Assembly (NCBI RefSeq): GCF_004358105.1
Contig: NZ_SMYL01000004.1
Coordinates: 186,001-250,000 of the forward strand
Direction of reading: 5' to 3'
Length of the DNA: 64,000 bases
From: Sapientia aquatica
GTDB taxonomy: Bacteria > Pseudomonadota > Gammaproteobacteria > Burkholderiales > Burkholderiaceae_D
In this document: positions 8,981 to 15,971 of the stretch, piece after piece
Position numbering within the stretch: the stretch's first letter is position 1
Layout of the letters: every line of letters starts with the position of its first letter
The notes under the pieces: model-generated
What the model saw: the letters and a program-made list of their open reading frames with translations, nothing else
What the model was told of the DNA's origin: nothing
Database searches by the model: none
Position numbers and translations under genes: made by a program

Positions 8981-9208
8981 TTACTTTTGTTTTGCCTTGG
9001 TAATGGCTTTTTGGCGTGCGTCGTTCTGTTGTTGCGCTACGCTAAACCAATGCCAATAATCTTGCATATCGAGCGCGTCAATTTCCGACGGCATCAGTTT
9101 GAGCACTAGCAGAAGCCATTCGTCCATCAGTTGAAACGTCTTTGGGCTTTTCAGTTTGGTCACGCATTTGTCGAAACGTTTTGGCCAAGACTTCGTTATC
9201 GGCGACAT
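8981..9208 (-). CDS. Tail assembly chaperone, downstream frame (GpE-like, frameshift extension)
   Basis: A 75-codon frame overlaps the 3' half of the upstream chaperone gene by 131 bases. The non-overlapping part (LKLMPSEIDALDMQDYWHWF) resembles P2 E'/Mu gp42-type C-terminal domains, with the acidic LxxLDMxDYWxWF pattern. It has no good ribosome site of its own. It is in the -2 (equivalently +1) frame relative to the upstream gene, so it is most likely made as a frameshift fusion, as is known for Mu-type tail chaperones (-2). Candidate slip sites are GAAAAG at 9152-9147 and TTT CGA at 9176-9171. Confidence 0.7.
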   Translation of the reverse strand: MSPITKSWPKRFDKCVTKLKSPKTFQLMDEWLLLVLKLMPSEIDALDMQDYWHWFSVAQQQNDARQKAITKAKQK

Positions 9209-9434
9209 CGAGTTTGTCTAAATCTTCGGTGACGAGTCCGGTCAAATTCATAAATAAAATGTCTTCTTGATCGATGGCATCTTTGCCACTGCGCTGGGCT
9301 AGTTTGATGTCGCGTCGCGTCGGCCGGCGCATGGTGACTTCGTGGATCATCTGGCCTAACCCAGAGAGAAACGGATAGTGCAATGGGATGGTGATGGCCC
9401 CGGCTGGCTTGGGTGGATTGGCTGGGTCGTACAT
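9078..9434 (-). CDS. Tail assembly chaperone, upstream frame (Mu gp41/P2 gpE-like)
   Basis: A 118-residue protein of the phage tail assembly chaperone family, with the hallmark GAITIPLHYPF (about residues 12-22) followed by EVTMRRPTRRDIKLAQR. It binds the tape measure protein before tube polymerisation. The ATG at 9434 is preceded by AAGGGAG eight bases upstream; the upstream in-frame codon at 9452 lacks a site. The Shine-Dalgarno lies in a terminator-like hairpin (9439-9464), so expression may be structurally controlled. Confidence 0.85.
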   Translation of the reverse strand: MYDPANPPKPAGAITIPLHYPFLSGLGQMIHEVTMRRPTRRDIKLAQRSGKDAIDQEDILFMNLTGLVTEDLDKLDVADNEVLAKTFRQMRDQTEKPKDVSTDGRMASASAQTDAVGN

Positions 9435-9438
9435 AAAA

Positions 9439-9464
9439 AAAGCTCCCTTCAATAAGTGAGCTTT
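9439..9464 (-). terminator. Terminator-like hairpin upstream of the tail chaperone
   Basis: On the minus strand AAAGCTC and GAGCTTT form a seven-base-pair stem with a 12-base loop, followed at once by a run of T residues (9435-9441). It follows the tail tube gene and would reduce transcription into the chaperone and tape measure genes. The 3' arm contains part of the chaperone Shine-Dalgarno, so it could also mask translation. Confidence 0.6.
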
Positions 9465-9524
9465 GATGATGCCGCAATGAACGAGGCGCGTCGTTTGAAC
9501 GCGGGCAAATTTGGTTCTTACCTA

Positions 9525-10049
9525 TTACCCGCCGATATTATTGCGGTAAGCGCCTAATTGATCGACGCCGCCTACCTTGTAGATGTTGGATAAAAAGTCG
9601 ATTTCTAAAATTTCTTCGCCGTCGAAAATTTGCTTGACGAAGGTCGCAGTATAGGAGGACGAAAACTCGGCATTCTCTAAATGTTTAAAGTCGCCTAGCG
9701 GATTTTTATGAAAAGACACAGTCATGATAGTGACGAGTTCTTTTTCGGCGCTGCGTCCAGTGGAATCGAATTTGTCGACGCTGGAGCGGCATTGAAGTTG
9801 GACGCTTTGCATTGGGTTGGCCATGTGCTTGGCGGCTTCAGGATAAAAACTGTTCCAGACGATGTCGCCTTCTAAAGGCTCAAAGCCTCCCGATGGTAGT
9901 TTGAGTTTGCCGATCATACCCAGGCTTTTGCGCTCTGCCATGATGGCGGTCACTTCGGGTAGTTTGATCGAGGCGGCGCGACCTAAAAGGTTGACGCCGT
10001 CGATGTAGACGTTGGCATTACTAATGTTGTTGAGTGAAATTTTTGACAT
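9525..10049 (-). CDS. Major tail tube protein (P2 FII-like)
   Basis: A 174-residue protein of the contractile-tail tube family. The family pattern is visible at residues 8-50 (NISNANVYIDGVNLLGRA, then LPEVTAIMAERKSLGM) and in the KNPLGDFKHLENAE segment. A clear AAGGA site precedes the ATG. It polymerises inside the sheath and is made in high copy number. It follows the sheath gene as in P2 and BcepMu. Confidence 0.93.
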   Translation of the reverse strand: MSKISLNNISNANVYIDGVNLLGRAASIKLPEVTAIMAERKSLGMIGKLKLPSGGFEPLEGDIVWNSFYPEAAKHMANPMQSVQLQCRSSVDKFDSTGRSAEKELVTIMTVSFHKNPLGDFKHLENAEFSSSYTATFVKQIFDGEEILEIDFLSNIYKVGGVDQLGAYRNNIGG

Positions 10050-10107
10050 GGTGTCTGTCCTTGATTAATGGTTGGTGCGTAGCGTCATCGCCGCGTCGAT
10101 TGTTCAA

Positions 10108-10126
10108 GACGCCCGATGGGGGCGTC
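10108..10126 (-). other. Hairpin downstream of the sheath gene
   Basis: GACGCCC and GGGCGTC form a perfect seven-base-pair stem with a five-base loop, just after the sheath stop. There is no T-run on the minus strand. A similar hairpin follows the capsid gene, which suggests mRNA stabilisation or partial termination after highly expressed structural genes. Confidence 0.45.
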
Positions 10127-10133
10127 CCTTTTG

Positions 10134-11561
10134 TCATTCGCCTAATGAGGTAATTTTGACCAAGTATTCGTCCGTGATTTCGCTCTCATAACTGAGCCGC
10201 TCTAACGCCGGAGGTGGCGTGAATTTATAGCTGACCAACAGGTGGCCCTTGGAGAGCTCTATGGGCGGGTTGCGGTCTTTGTTCATCCATGCTTTAAAGC
10301 CTAGCACCGCGCCGTCGCCTTCTAACTTGCGTCCGAATGCGTTGACGCTTTCGATGATGGAGGTAAACAGCGCGGGCGTTAGCGGCTTATCGATGAATGG
10401 CAAACTGGCGTAACGGATGGACTCGTTGATGATGTCGGCCGTACGTCGAACCGCCTCGAAGGTTTTCATATCGGCTTCTATTGGGAAGGCGGCGGTACGA
10501 TTGCCCCAAAGTCGCAGGCCAGTGCCGTAGCTGCTAAATACCGTGGTGATGCCTTTTTCGTTGAGCAAATTGACTTCGGACTGCGGGTCATCAATGCGGG
10601 CCGACAAGGGGCGTTCTAGACCCAATACCCCGACTAATTCATGGTTGGAGGTGGAGTACCAAAAGCCTTCGTTTTGATCGACGGTGGCGCGTAATGCGGC
10701 CGCGTGAGTAGACAGCGGCGACAAAGTAACGCCGCCGCTAACGCGATGAGCCATCTTCACATTGGGGTAGCACAACATGGTGCGCGGGTGCGATGTGTTG
10801 AAGTTGTTGATGCCGGATGGACCGCGCCCTTTTAGCGCGTCGGAGAATAAGGTTCCAGTTGGCGCGTCAATGTAGGCGACGGCGCCAATTTTACTTGCCA
10901 TCGCCTGCAGCGCCTGCGCATTGGGCGTGTAGTTGGTATAGCTAGGGATCACTAAGATTTTGGCGCAAAAGCCGAAATCGTTGTACGTGTCGGCCAATAA
11001 CTGTAAGCCAGTGCGACGACCGCTGGCCTCTACCTTTCCGATGATGTCGCTGGAATCGACTTTTTTATAATCAGCATAGTAGTAACTCGCATTGACGGTG
11101 GCGCCGACTGGAATGCTGCCATTGGGTAAGCGCTGACAGTGGCCCGTTAAAAGATTGGCTTCGTAGTCTTTACCTTCTTTGAGTGCTTTGCCTTCGTAGG
11201 TCAATACCAAGTTCGATAAGCCGCCCCGAAGCATGCCGCGGTCGTTGTCGGCGCTAAAGGTCAATGTCGCGCTGGGTTCTTGTGTGCGGTGAATGGCGGG
11301 GTCAAGCACATTGACGGCGATGACGGTTACGTTGCCGTAGCCATATATGGTCGTTAGCGCTTCGGTTAGGGAATACCAGCCGCGTACTTCGGGACCAAAA
11401 ACGGCGGCGTCGCGGTCCGACAGGAGCAATGTTGGCGAGTTGACGGGTCCCGTCGGAGCGCAGCCTACAATGCCGATGACGGCGCTTTTAACGACGTTGA
11501 TGGGTCGCGCGCCTCTGGATACTTCGATTGTCTCTACGCCGTGCAAAAAGTTAGCGGCCAT
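10134..11561 (-). CDS. Contractile tail sheath protein (FI-like)
   Basis: A 475-residue tail sheath protein. The N-terminal NFLHGVETIEVSRGARPI and the segment KSAVIGIVGCAPTGPVNSP are typical of the sheath family. The C-terminal domain contains TAAFPIEADMKTFEAVRRTA and ends in the conserved beta-strand that joins neighbours. It forms the contractile outer tail layer. The stop is 84 bases upstream of the tube gene start. Confidence 0.94.
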   Translation of the reverse strand: MAANFLHGVETIEVSRGARPINVVKSAVIGIVGCAPTGPVNSPTLLLSDRDAAVFGPEVRGWYSLTEALTTIYGYGNVTVIAVNVLDPAIHRTQEPSATLTFSADNDRGMLRGGLSNLVLTYEGKALKEGKDYEANLLTGHCQRLPNGSIPVGATVNASYYYADYKKVDSSDIIGKVEASGRRTGLQLLADTYNDFGFCAKILVIPSYTNYTPNAQALQAMASKIGAVAYIDAPTGTLFSDALKGRGPSGINNFNTSHPRTMLCYPNVKMAHRVSGGVTLSPLSTHAAALRATVDQNEGFWYSTSNHELVGVLGLERPLSARIDDPQSEVNLLNEKGITTVFSSYGTGLRLWGNRTAAFPIEADMKTFEAVRRTADIINESIRYASLPFIDKPLTPALFTSIIESVNAFGRKLEGDGAVLGFKAWMNKDRNPPIELSKGHLLVSYKFTPPPALERLSYESEITDEYLVKITSLGE

Positions 11562-11562
11562 G

Positions 11563-11820
11563 TCAGGTTCCTTTCGTTTTTTTCTCGGTGGCTGGGGCTG
11601 GCGCTGGCGCTTCGCGCACTGGCATCGAGTTTTGAGTTTCTTCGGGTGGTAAATAAAAGAGTCGCATCAGTCCGAGATCGATTAAGTTTTGGACGGTGGG
11701 ATGATCGGACGGCAGTTCTACCCGACTATCGGGAAATAGGATTTTTTCGGTGACTTTTCCATCGACCTCGATGGGGACGCACGTTAAGGGGCCGTGGTAG
11801 TCGTAGAGCATAGTTGTCAT
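11563..11820 (-). CDS. Small phage protein upstream of the sheath (position of Mu gp38)
   Basis: An 85-residue protein one base before the sheath gene. The core (about residues 28-58) has a pattern LFPDSRVELPSDHPTVQNL-IDLG. The tail from residue 60 is Pro/Ala/Glu/Lys-rich and probably disordered. Its position matches the DUF2635-type small proteins of Mu-like phages, but sequence resemblance is only weak. A role in tail or connector assembly is inferred from context. Confidence 0.7.
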   Translation of the reverse strand: MTTMLYDYHGPLTCVPIEVDGKVTEKILFPDSRVELPSDHPTVQNLIDLGLMRLFYLPPEETQNSMPVREAPAPAPATEKKTKGT

Positions 11821-11823
11821 GGT

Positions 11824-12384
11824 TTAAGACTCCTTTATGTCAATCGGTGAATCATTATTGGTGCAGCTCGCGCACGGCGGACGCTGCGGATTGGTTGGCT
11901 GAGTTGGCTGATTTGGTTCGTCTGCGCTCTCTACCCATGTGATCTGGGTAAGCCGCGGCGCGTCGTCCACAATGTCGTCTTGTACCAGCACCGATTGCGC
12001 GCCAAAGCTAATTGCGTATTGCGCCGTGCCGGCGGTCGCGCCTAAAAAGGTATCGGACATGGCGGCTAATGGAGTGCGACAGAACGGCAATTTAACGCCG
12101 ACCAAACTGTGGCGCACCTTGTCCAACACGTCGACCGCGCCGCCTTGGCCGTTTAACTGGCGCAGGACGACCGTAACCGTGATCTGGAGTTGGCGCGCCT
12201 GGGCAATAATCCGCGTGTCTTGGGTTCCGTCGTAGGTGCTGCCCGCGTAGCCGACTAATAGCGCGCCGGCCGGATGATTGAGTCGATAGGTTTCCGCGTT
12301 TATCGGAAAATACTCAACGGCCAAGGCCGGCAACTTTTGTTTGAGTCGTTCAATGACCGCTTCTAAGATCCGTAGTGTTGTCAT
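11824..12384 (-). CDS. Mu gp37-like tail terminator/joining protein
   Basis: A 186-residue protein of the DUF1834/Gp37 family: an N-terminal helix with ILEAVIERLKQKLPAL, then a beta-rich core with GALLVGYAGSTYDGTQ (about residues 40-55) and VTVVLRQLNGQGG. The last 30 residues are Pro/Asn/Gln/Thr-rich and end with two closely spaced cysteines (CASC). Coupled to the gp36-like gene by a four-base overlap. It probably forms part of the head-tail joining or tail terminator ring. Confidence 0.85.
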   Translation of the reverse strand: MTTLRILEAVIERLKQKLPALAVEYFPINAETYRLNHPAGALLVGYAGSTYDGTQDTRIIAQARQLQITVTVVLRQLNGQGGAVDVLDKVRHSLVGVKLPFCRTPLAAMSDTFLGATAGTAQYAISFGAQSVLVQDDIVDDAPRLTQITWVESADEPNQPTQPTNPQRPPCASCTNNDSPIDIKES

Positions 12385-12806
12385 GGTCTGTCCCCAAAGT
12401 TGCTCTTTTTTGCCGCGCGTACTTTGAACACGCCCGGTTCCGGCTGAGCTTGGCCGCTGTCTAGTCCTATCGTTAAGCGACCGTCGCGGATGTCAGCTAA
12501 TACTTTTAAGGTGGCTTGGTAACTATCCGAAATCGCTTTCGGCAAATCGGCGCCTTCTGGACGACGACTGTAGAGCTGATGGCGCACCAGCACGACAGTG
12601 GAATCGCGTATCACTGTGGGGACGTTTGTTAATGGCAAAACGTAGCGGCCGCGCAGGTGGGCGTCGATTAATTCCTCGGTCGACGCGGCAGCGCGTTCGA
12701 TGACCGCGATGTCGATGTCTTGCGCCAATGGGTCATCCGACGATAGCGCGATGAGTGTCGCCGTTGGTATGGCTAAGCGGATGTCGTCTATTGTTAGGTA
12801 GCGCAA
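12381..12806 (-). CDS. Mu gp36-like head-tail connector protein (DUF1320)
   Basis: A 141-residue protein with the DUF1320 pattern: MRYLTIDDIRLAIP at the start, then AAASTEELIDAHLRGRYVLP (about residues 39-58), and the helical segment with RHQLYSRRPE. This family resembles gp6-type adaptor proteins that sit below the portal. Its stop and the gp37-like start overlap as ATGA. Confidence 0.88.
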   Translation of the reverse strand: MRYLTIDDIRLAIPTATLIALSSDDPLAQDIDIAVIERAAASTEELIDAHLRGRYVLPLTNVPTVIRDSTVVLVRHQLYSRRPEGADLPKAISDSYQATLKVLADIRDGRLTIGLDSGQAQPEPGVFKVRAAKKSNFGDRP

Positions 12807-12845
12807 GGTTAATCCTGTTTTTTGCGATGATCGTTGATCGACTAT

Positions 12846-12866
12846 GAACGCCCGCTAGGGGCGCTC
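12846..12866 (-). other. Hairpin downstream of the major capsid gene
   Basis: GAACGCCC and GGGCGCTC pair (seven of eight bases) over a five-base loop, 11 bases after the capsid stop. No T-run follows on the minus strand. Likely an mRNA 3'-protecting or partial stop structure, like the one after the sheath gene. Confidence 0.4.
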
Positions 12867-12877
12867 CTATGGGTTGA

Positions 12878-13858
12878 TTAGGTTAGTTTTAATTCCACTA
12901 ATGCTTCTGGATAAAGGCATAAGGCTAGCGGATTCGATTGGGCTTCTAAGTCCCAGCCTTTGCCTAGACGGCGCTCTTGTGCTTTGGCGTAAAACGGTAG
13001 GCCAATGGTGTTGGTCGTTTCGTTGTAATTGGCGGGAGCGTTGTACATGCGGAAGACGTTTTTGGCGTTGGGGAGTATGCGGGCTACGTCAGGACTGATG
13101 AAGGGTTGGCCGTTGACTTCGCCTGCGTATTCAATAAACGTGATGCCGCCGAACGTAAAGCCGCTGCGCATGTCGCCGCCCAAACGGTCTTGGGCGGCTT
13201 GCCAGTTGGCAAAGGCCGCGCGCACGCGGTCATGACCGACTAGCGCGTCATAAAAATCCGCGCCCACGAAGGCTTGCACGCCGTTAAGGATCTGGCCGCG
13301 GACGTTTTTTTCTACATGGCGTTTGAGGTTATTACATTCTTTGAGTACGTCAGTATTTTTATTGGCTAAGGCAATATTGACGCGGTGCTGTTCGATGTCG
13401 AACTCTTTGTATAAGTCATAAATAATGGAGCCGTCGGCGTCCAAAATCTGGCCTTTGATTGCGCCGATGCGCTGCCATTCGCGGGTCGCTTCTAGGCTGG
13501 CCTTCATTTCTTCTAATTTGTCATTGATGATGGTGGCTTGCGGCATTGCGCCGCCGTCTGCGCCAAACGGGGCAATGTCTTGCAGCTCAGACGGTAACAG
13601 TTGACCGGCGACCGGCAAATGCGGAATCTCAAACGAGCGGCGTTGGCGTTTGCCGCTTTTGACGATGGTTGGGTCGGCATTGCGGTCTATCGATTGGACT
13701 AAGTGCAGTTGCCCCGCGCGTTGCTCGACGACAATCGAGCTGGTGGTGACGCCTTTTTCTTCAAACAATCCGGTGGCGCCCGCCAGACCTGGCACGCTGG
13801 GTAATTTGTTGATGGCGTCGGTTAAGGTGGTGACGGTAAATAAATCGGCTAAGTTCAT
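12878..13858 (-). CDS. Major capsid protein (phage lambda gpE family)
   Basis: A 326-residue HK97-fold major head protein of the lambda E family. Typical segments are the N-terminal FTVTTLTDAINKLP, GKRQRRSFEIPHLPVAGQLL (about residues 67-86) and the C-terminal GLPFYAKAQERRLGKGWDLE followed by QSNPLALCLYPEALVEL. It follows the decoration protein and protease genes, the order used by Mu-like phages with lambda-type heads. Confidence 0.93.
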   Translation of the reverse strand: MNLADLFTVTTLTDAINKLPSVPGLAGATGLFEEKGVTTSSIVVEQRAGQLHLVQSIDRNADPTIVKSGKRQRRSFEIPHLPVAGQLLPSELQDIAPFGADGGAMPQATIINDKLEEMKASLEATREWQRIGAIKGQILDADGSIIYDLYKEFDIEQHRVNIALANKNTDVLKECNNLKRHVEKNVRGQILNGVQAFVGADFYDALVGHDRVRAAFANWQAAQDRLGGDMRSGFTFGGITFIEYAGEVNGQPFISPDVARILPNAKNVFRMYNAPANYNETTNTIGLPFYAKAQERRLGKGWDLEAQSNPLALCLYPEALVELKLT

Positions 13859-13907
13859 GGGAGTCCTCTAGTAATGGTGTGGGTGGCCGCGGTTACTTAG
13901 GCGTTAA

Positions 13908-14282
13908 TTACAGTAGCAGCGCTGCGCGCGCGTCGATGCCGCGTTCGTCGAGTTCTGCTAGGGCGTTGGCTTTTTGCGCCGGCGTTATGCCGTTAGGCCA
14001 AATCAGTTCGTCGATGGCAACCACCGCGCCGCGAGCGATGACGATGGCCTGCGTGTCGGTGGTGCTGGGTTCGAGGGATTTTGCTAAGACGGCGGCCGCT
14101 TTTTTGGCGGTGGCTGATCCAGCTAAGTCGAGCGGCGCATAGACGCCATTGGTGACAGATAGCACCGTTCCCATCGGGTAGCGCGGACCGGCTTTGATTG
14201 GGGCGGTTTTTTTAGACCAGCCTGCCGAGACTTCAATGAGCAATAGATCGGCAAGCGTTTTGGGTTGAATTTGAGTAACCAT
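13908..14282 (-). CDS. Head decoration protein (lambda gpD-like)
   Basis: A 124-residue protein of the capsid decoration family. The family signature is the segment AGPRYPMGTVLSVTNGVYAPL (about residues 31-51), followed by the Ala-rich part and AIVIARGAVVAIDELIWP. It binds and stabilises the expanded capsid. It lies between the protease/scaffold gene and the capsid gene. Confidence 0.92.
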   Translation of the reverse strand: MVTQIQPKTLADLLLIEVSAGWSKKTAPIKAGPRYPMGTVLSVTNGVYAPLDLAGSATAKKAAAVLAKSLEPSTTDTQAIVIARGAVVAIDELIWPNGITPAQKANALAELDERGIDARAALLL

Positions 14283-14285
14283 TAT

Positions 14286-14933
14286 TTAAGCTTTCTTGGT
14301 TGGGTGGCGGCGTAATGCGTCCGCAGCCAGCGGGTTGGTTGAGGTTTCTAATACGCGGTCCTTGGTGACGTTCTCGCCAAAGGACACGACGGGCGGCAAT
14401 TGCGTTAGGAACGATTTGAGCGCGTCGGATAATGATTGCTGTTGGCTGCCTTCGCTGAACGATGCGGTGCCCTTAGCGTCTAGCGCTGCGGCGTTGTCCA
14501 ATAAATCGATGACGGTGTGTTTATGTTTTGGTGCTAGCTTGCCCAAGGCGAGTTGAGATTCGGCAAAGGCGACGTGTTGGGCGTGACGGGCGGTAATGTC
14601 GCGCTGTGCGTCGGCGTGCTGTTTATCCTTGAGGAGTTTTTTTAGGCGGTTGATTTCGGTGGTTTGGGTGGCGTCGTTGACGGACTGGGCCGTGTTGGTT
14701 GCGCTGGCCGCGGATTCGGCAAAGGCGTTGTTGGGCGGTTCGTCAGCGCTGTCGGTATTGTCCGTATTGACGGCGTCCTGCGCTGCGACGATTTCGTCGA
14801 TGACTTCGGCGTTGTGCTTTTCGTCCTCTTGCATGTTTTGTAGTTGCCACTCGGGGATGAGGTTATCGGCGACTTCTTGGCCTTCGCGACCGATGAGCCA
14901 TTCTCTGAGGCGACGCCAAAGGGATGATTGCAT
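14286..14933 (-). CDS. Scaffold protein Z, nested in-frame in the protease gene
   Basis: An internal ATG (residue 153 of the protease, beginning MQSSLWRRLREWL) is preceded by a strong AAGGAG five bases upstream. The resulting 215-residue product is the helical, Glu/Gln/Ala-rich scaffold half. This copies the I/Z arrangement of phage Mu and lambda C/Nu3, in which a shorter in-frame product acts as scaffold. The product itself is inferred from the ribosome site. Confidence 0.75.
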   Translation of the reverse strand: MQSSLWRRLREWLIGREGQEVADNLIPEWQLQNMQEDEKHNAEVIDEIVAAQDAVNTDNTDSADEPPNNAFAESAASATNTAQSVNDATQTTEINRLKKLLKDKQHADAQRDITARHAQHVAFAESQLALGKLAPKHKHTVIDLLDNAAALDAKGTASFSEGSQQQSLSDALKSFLTQLPPVVSFGENVTKDRVLETSTNPLAADALRRHPTKKA

Positions 14934-15389
14934 TGCTACTCCTTGTGATGTGGGTGCTTCGTTAAACAGAACGACGCCGCTGTCGGTCTCATTAAATGCG
15001 GCTTGGCGTAGTCCTTTGATGGCGGGCGGCATGGCGCCTAGCGCGCCGATGTGGCGCAAATACCAGACGCCGGGGACGGGATTGCTGGGCGAGTTGGGTT
15101 CGTAAAAGCAGGCGGAAATTTTCTTGTAGCGGCCTGCGTTGAAATTCTCAGCAAAGGCAACATCGACTTGCGCTGGCTCGGCGTACAGGTCGCCGTTATG
15201 GACTCGCAAACTCTGGGCCCAGCCCCATGCTGGCGCGTTGTGGGCCGGATGACCGATGACAATTGGCGCTTCGTGCAGCGCGGCGTTGTAAGCGGCGGCC
15301 GATGCGTTGAGATCGTCACTGGTGATGGTGACGGCGCGACCCGATGTGTCGGTGTGAGTGCCAGCGGTAAAAATGTGGATTGGGTTCAT
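14286..15389 (-). CDS. Mu I-like prohead protease with C-terminal scaffold
   Basis: A 367-residue protein of the Mu gpI family. The N-terminal protease domain (1-150) shows IFTAGTHTDTSGRAVTIT, then PIVIGHPAHNAPAWGWAQSL (about 43-62) and RYKKISACFYEPN, the family active-site region with the catalytic serine candidate in KKISA. The C-terminal half (153-367) is charged and coiled-coil-like, the scaffold part. A second start inside the gene makes the scaffold alone. It acts on the prohead before DNA packaging. Confidence 0.9.
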   Translation of the reverse strand: MNPIHIFTAGTHTDTSGRAVTITSDDLNASAAAYNAALHEAPIVIGHPAHNAPAWGWAQSLRVHNGDLYAEPAQVDVAFAENFNAGRYKKISACFYEPNSPSNPVPGVWYLRHIGALGAMPPAIKGLRQAAFNETDSGVVLFNEAPTSQGVAMQSSLWRRLREWLIGREGQEVADNLIPEWQLQNMQEDEKHNAEVIDEIVAAQDAVNTDNTDSADEPPNNAFAESAASATNTAQSVNDATQTTEINRLKKLLKDKQHADAQRDITARHAQHVAFAESQLALGKLAPKHKHTVIDLLDNAAALDAKGTASFSEGSQQQSLSDALKSFLTQLPPVVSFGENVTKDRVLETSTNPLAADALRRHPTKKA

Positions 15390-15496
15390 GTCGCCATGAT
15401 GGCGCGCGGTTGACGTGAGGTCGTTTGAACAAGGGCAAAATGAAAAATGGGCCGACGATCTGTCAGCCCATTACGCAAATTGGAAGCAAAACGCGC

Positions 15497-15700
15497 TTAC
15501 TTCCAATCTGTAGACCAGCGCTGTTGGTCTTTGTTGAGTACGCGCGCGATGATGGGCGTTGGAACGTTTTCTGCGCGCATGAGATCGATGGCCGATTGTA
15601 GATTGGCGAGGATGGCAACGGCAAGTCCGCGATTAATTGCGCGCGATAAATCCGTATCCGTGCGTCGTGTTGGCGTATGGTCTAAATGGTGATTGGTCAT
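15497..15700 (-). CDS. Small hypothetical phage protein
   Basis: A 67-residue protein starting at the ATG at 15700, which is preceded by GGGGA. It begins MTNHHLDHTPTRR and has a helical middle (INRGLAVAILANLQSAIDLM) and a segment VPTPIIARVLNKDQQRW that could form a helix-turn-helix. It sits between the protease gene and a probable defence gene. No function is recognised. Confidence 0.6.
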   Translation of the reverse strand: MTNHHLDHTPTRRTDTDLSRAINRGLAVAILANLQSAIDLMRAENVPTPIIARVLNKDQQRWSTDWK

Positions 15701-15930
15701 GGCGTTCCCCAGCAATAAAAGTGTCTTGTTTGATTAGCTTGGGCGTCAAAGTTCCTTTTTTGTGCGTGCTCGGCCTAGCAAACGGTTATCTGTCGGGGCG
15801 CTTGCGCTAATGGTGGCGCTGTAAAGGTTTTACGGGGCTTTACGGACGTTGTTGGGTGACTAGTTGCGGCAAGGTTCCCAATACGCGATTTAAAAGGCGT
15901 GGTGGGCGTATTTTGGTGTTTGGGGAAATA

Positions 15931-15960
15931 CCCGGATGCTGGTTGACTTTAGCATCCGGG
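15931..15960 (-). terminator. Strong hairpin after the Abi-like gene
   Basis: CCCGGATGCT and AGCATCCGGG form a perfect ten-base-pair stem with a ten-base loop, 11 bases beyond the stop of the Abi-like gene. The following minus-strand bases (TATTTCCCC) contain only a short T stretch. It suggests that this accessory gene is a separate transcription unit. Confidence 0.6.
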
Positions 15961-15971
15961 CAATTGGTGGA

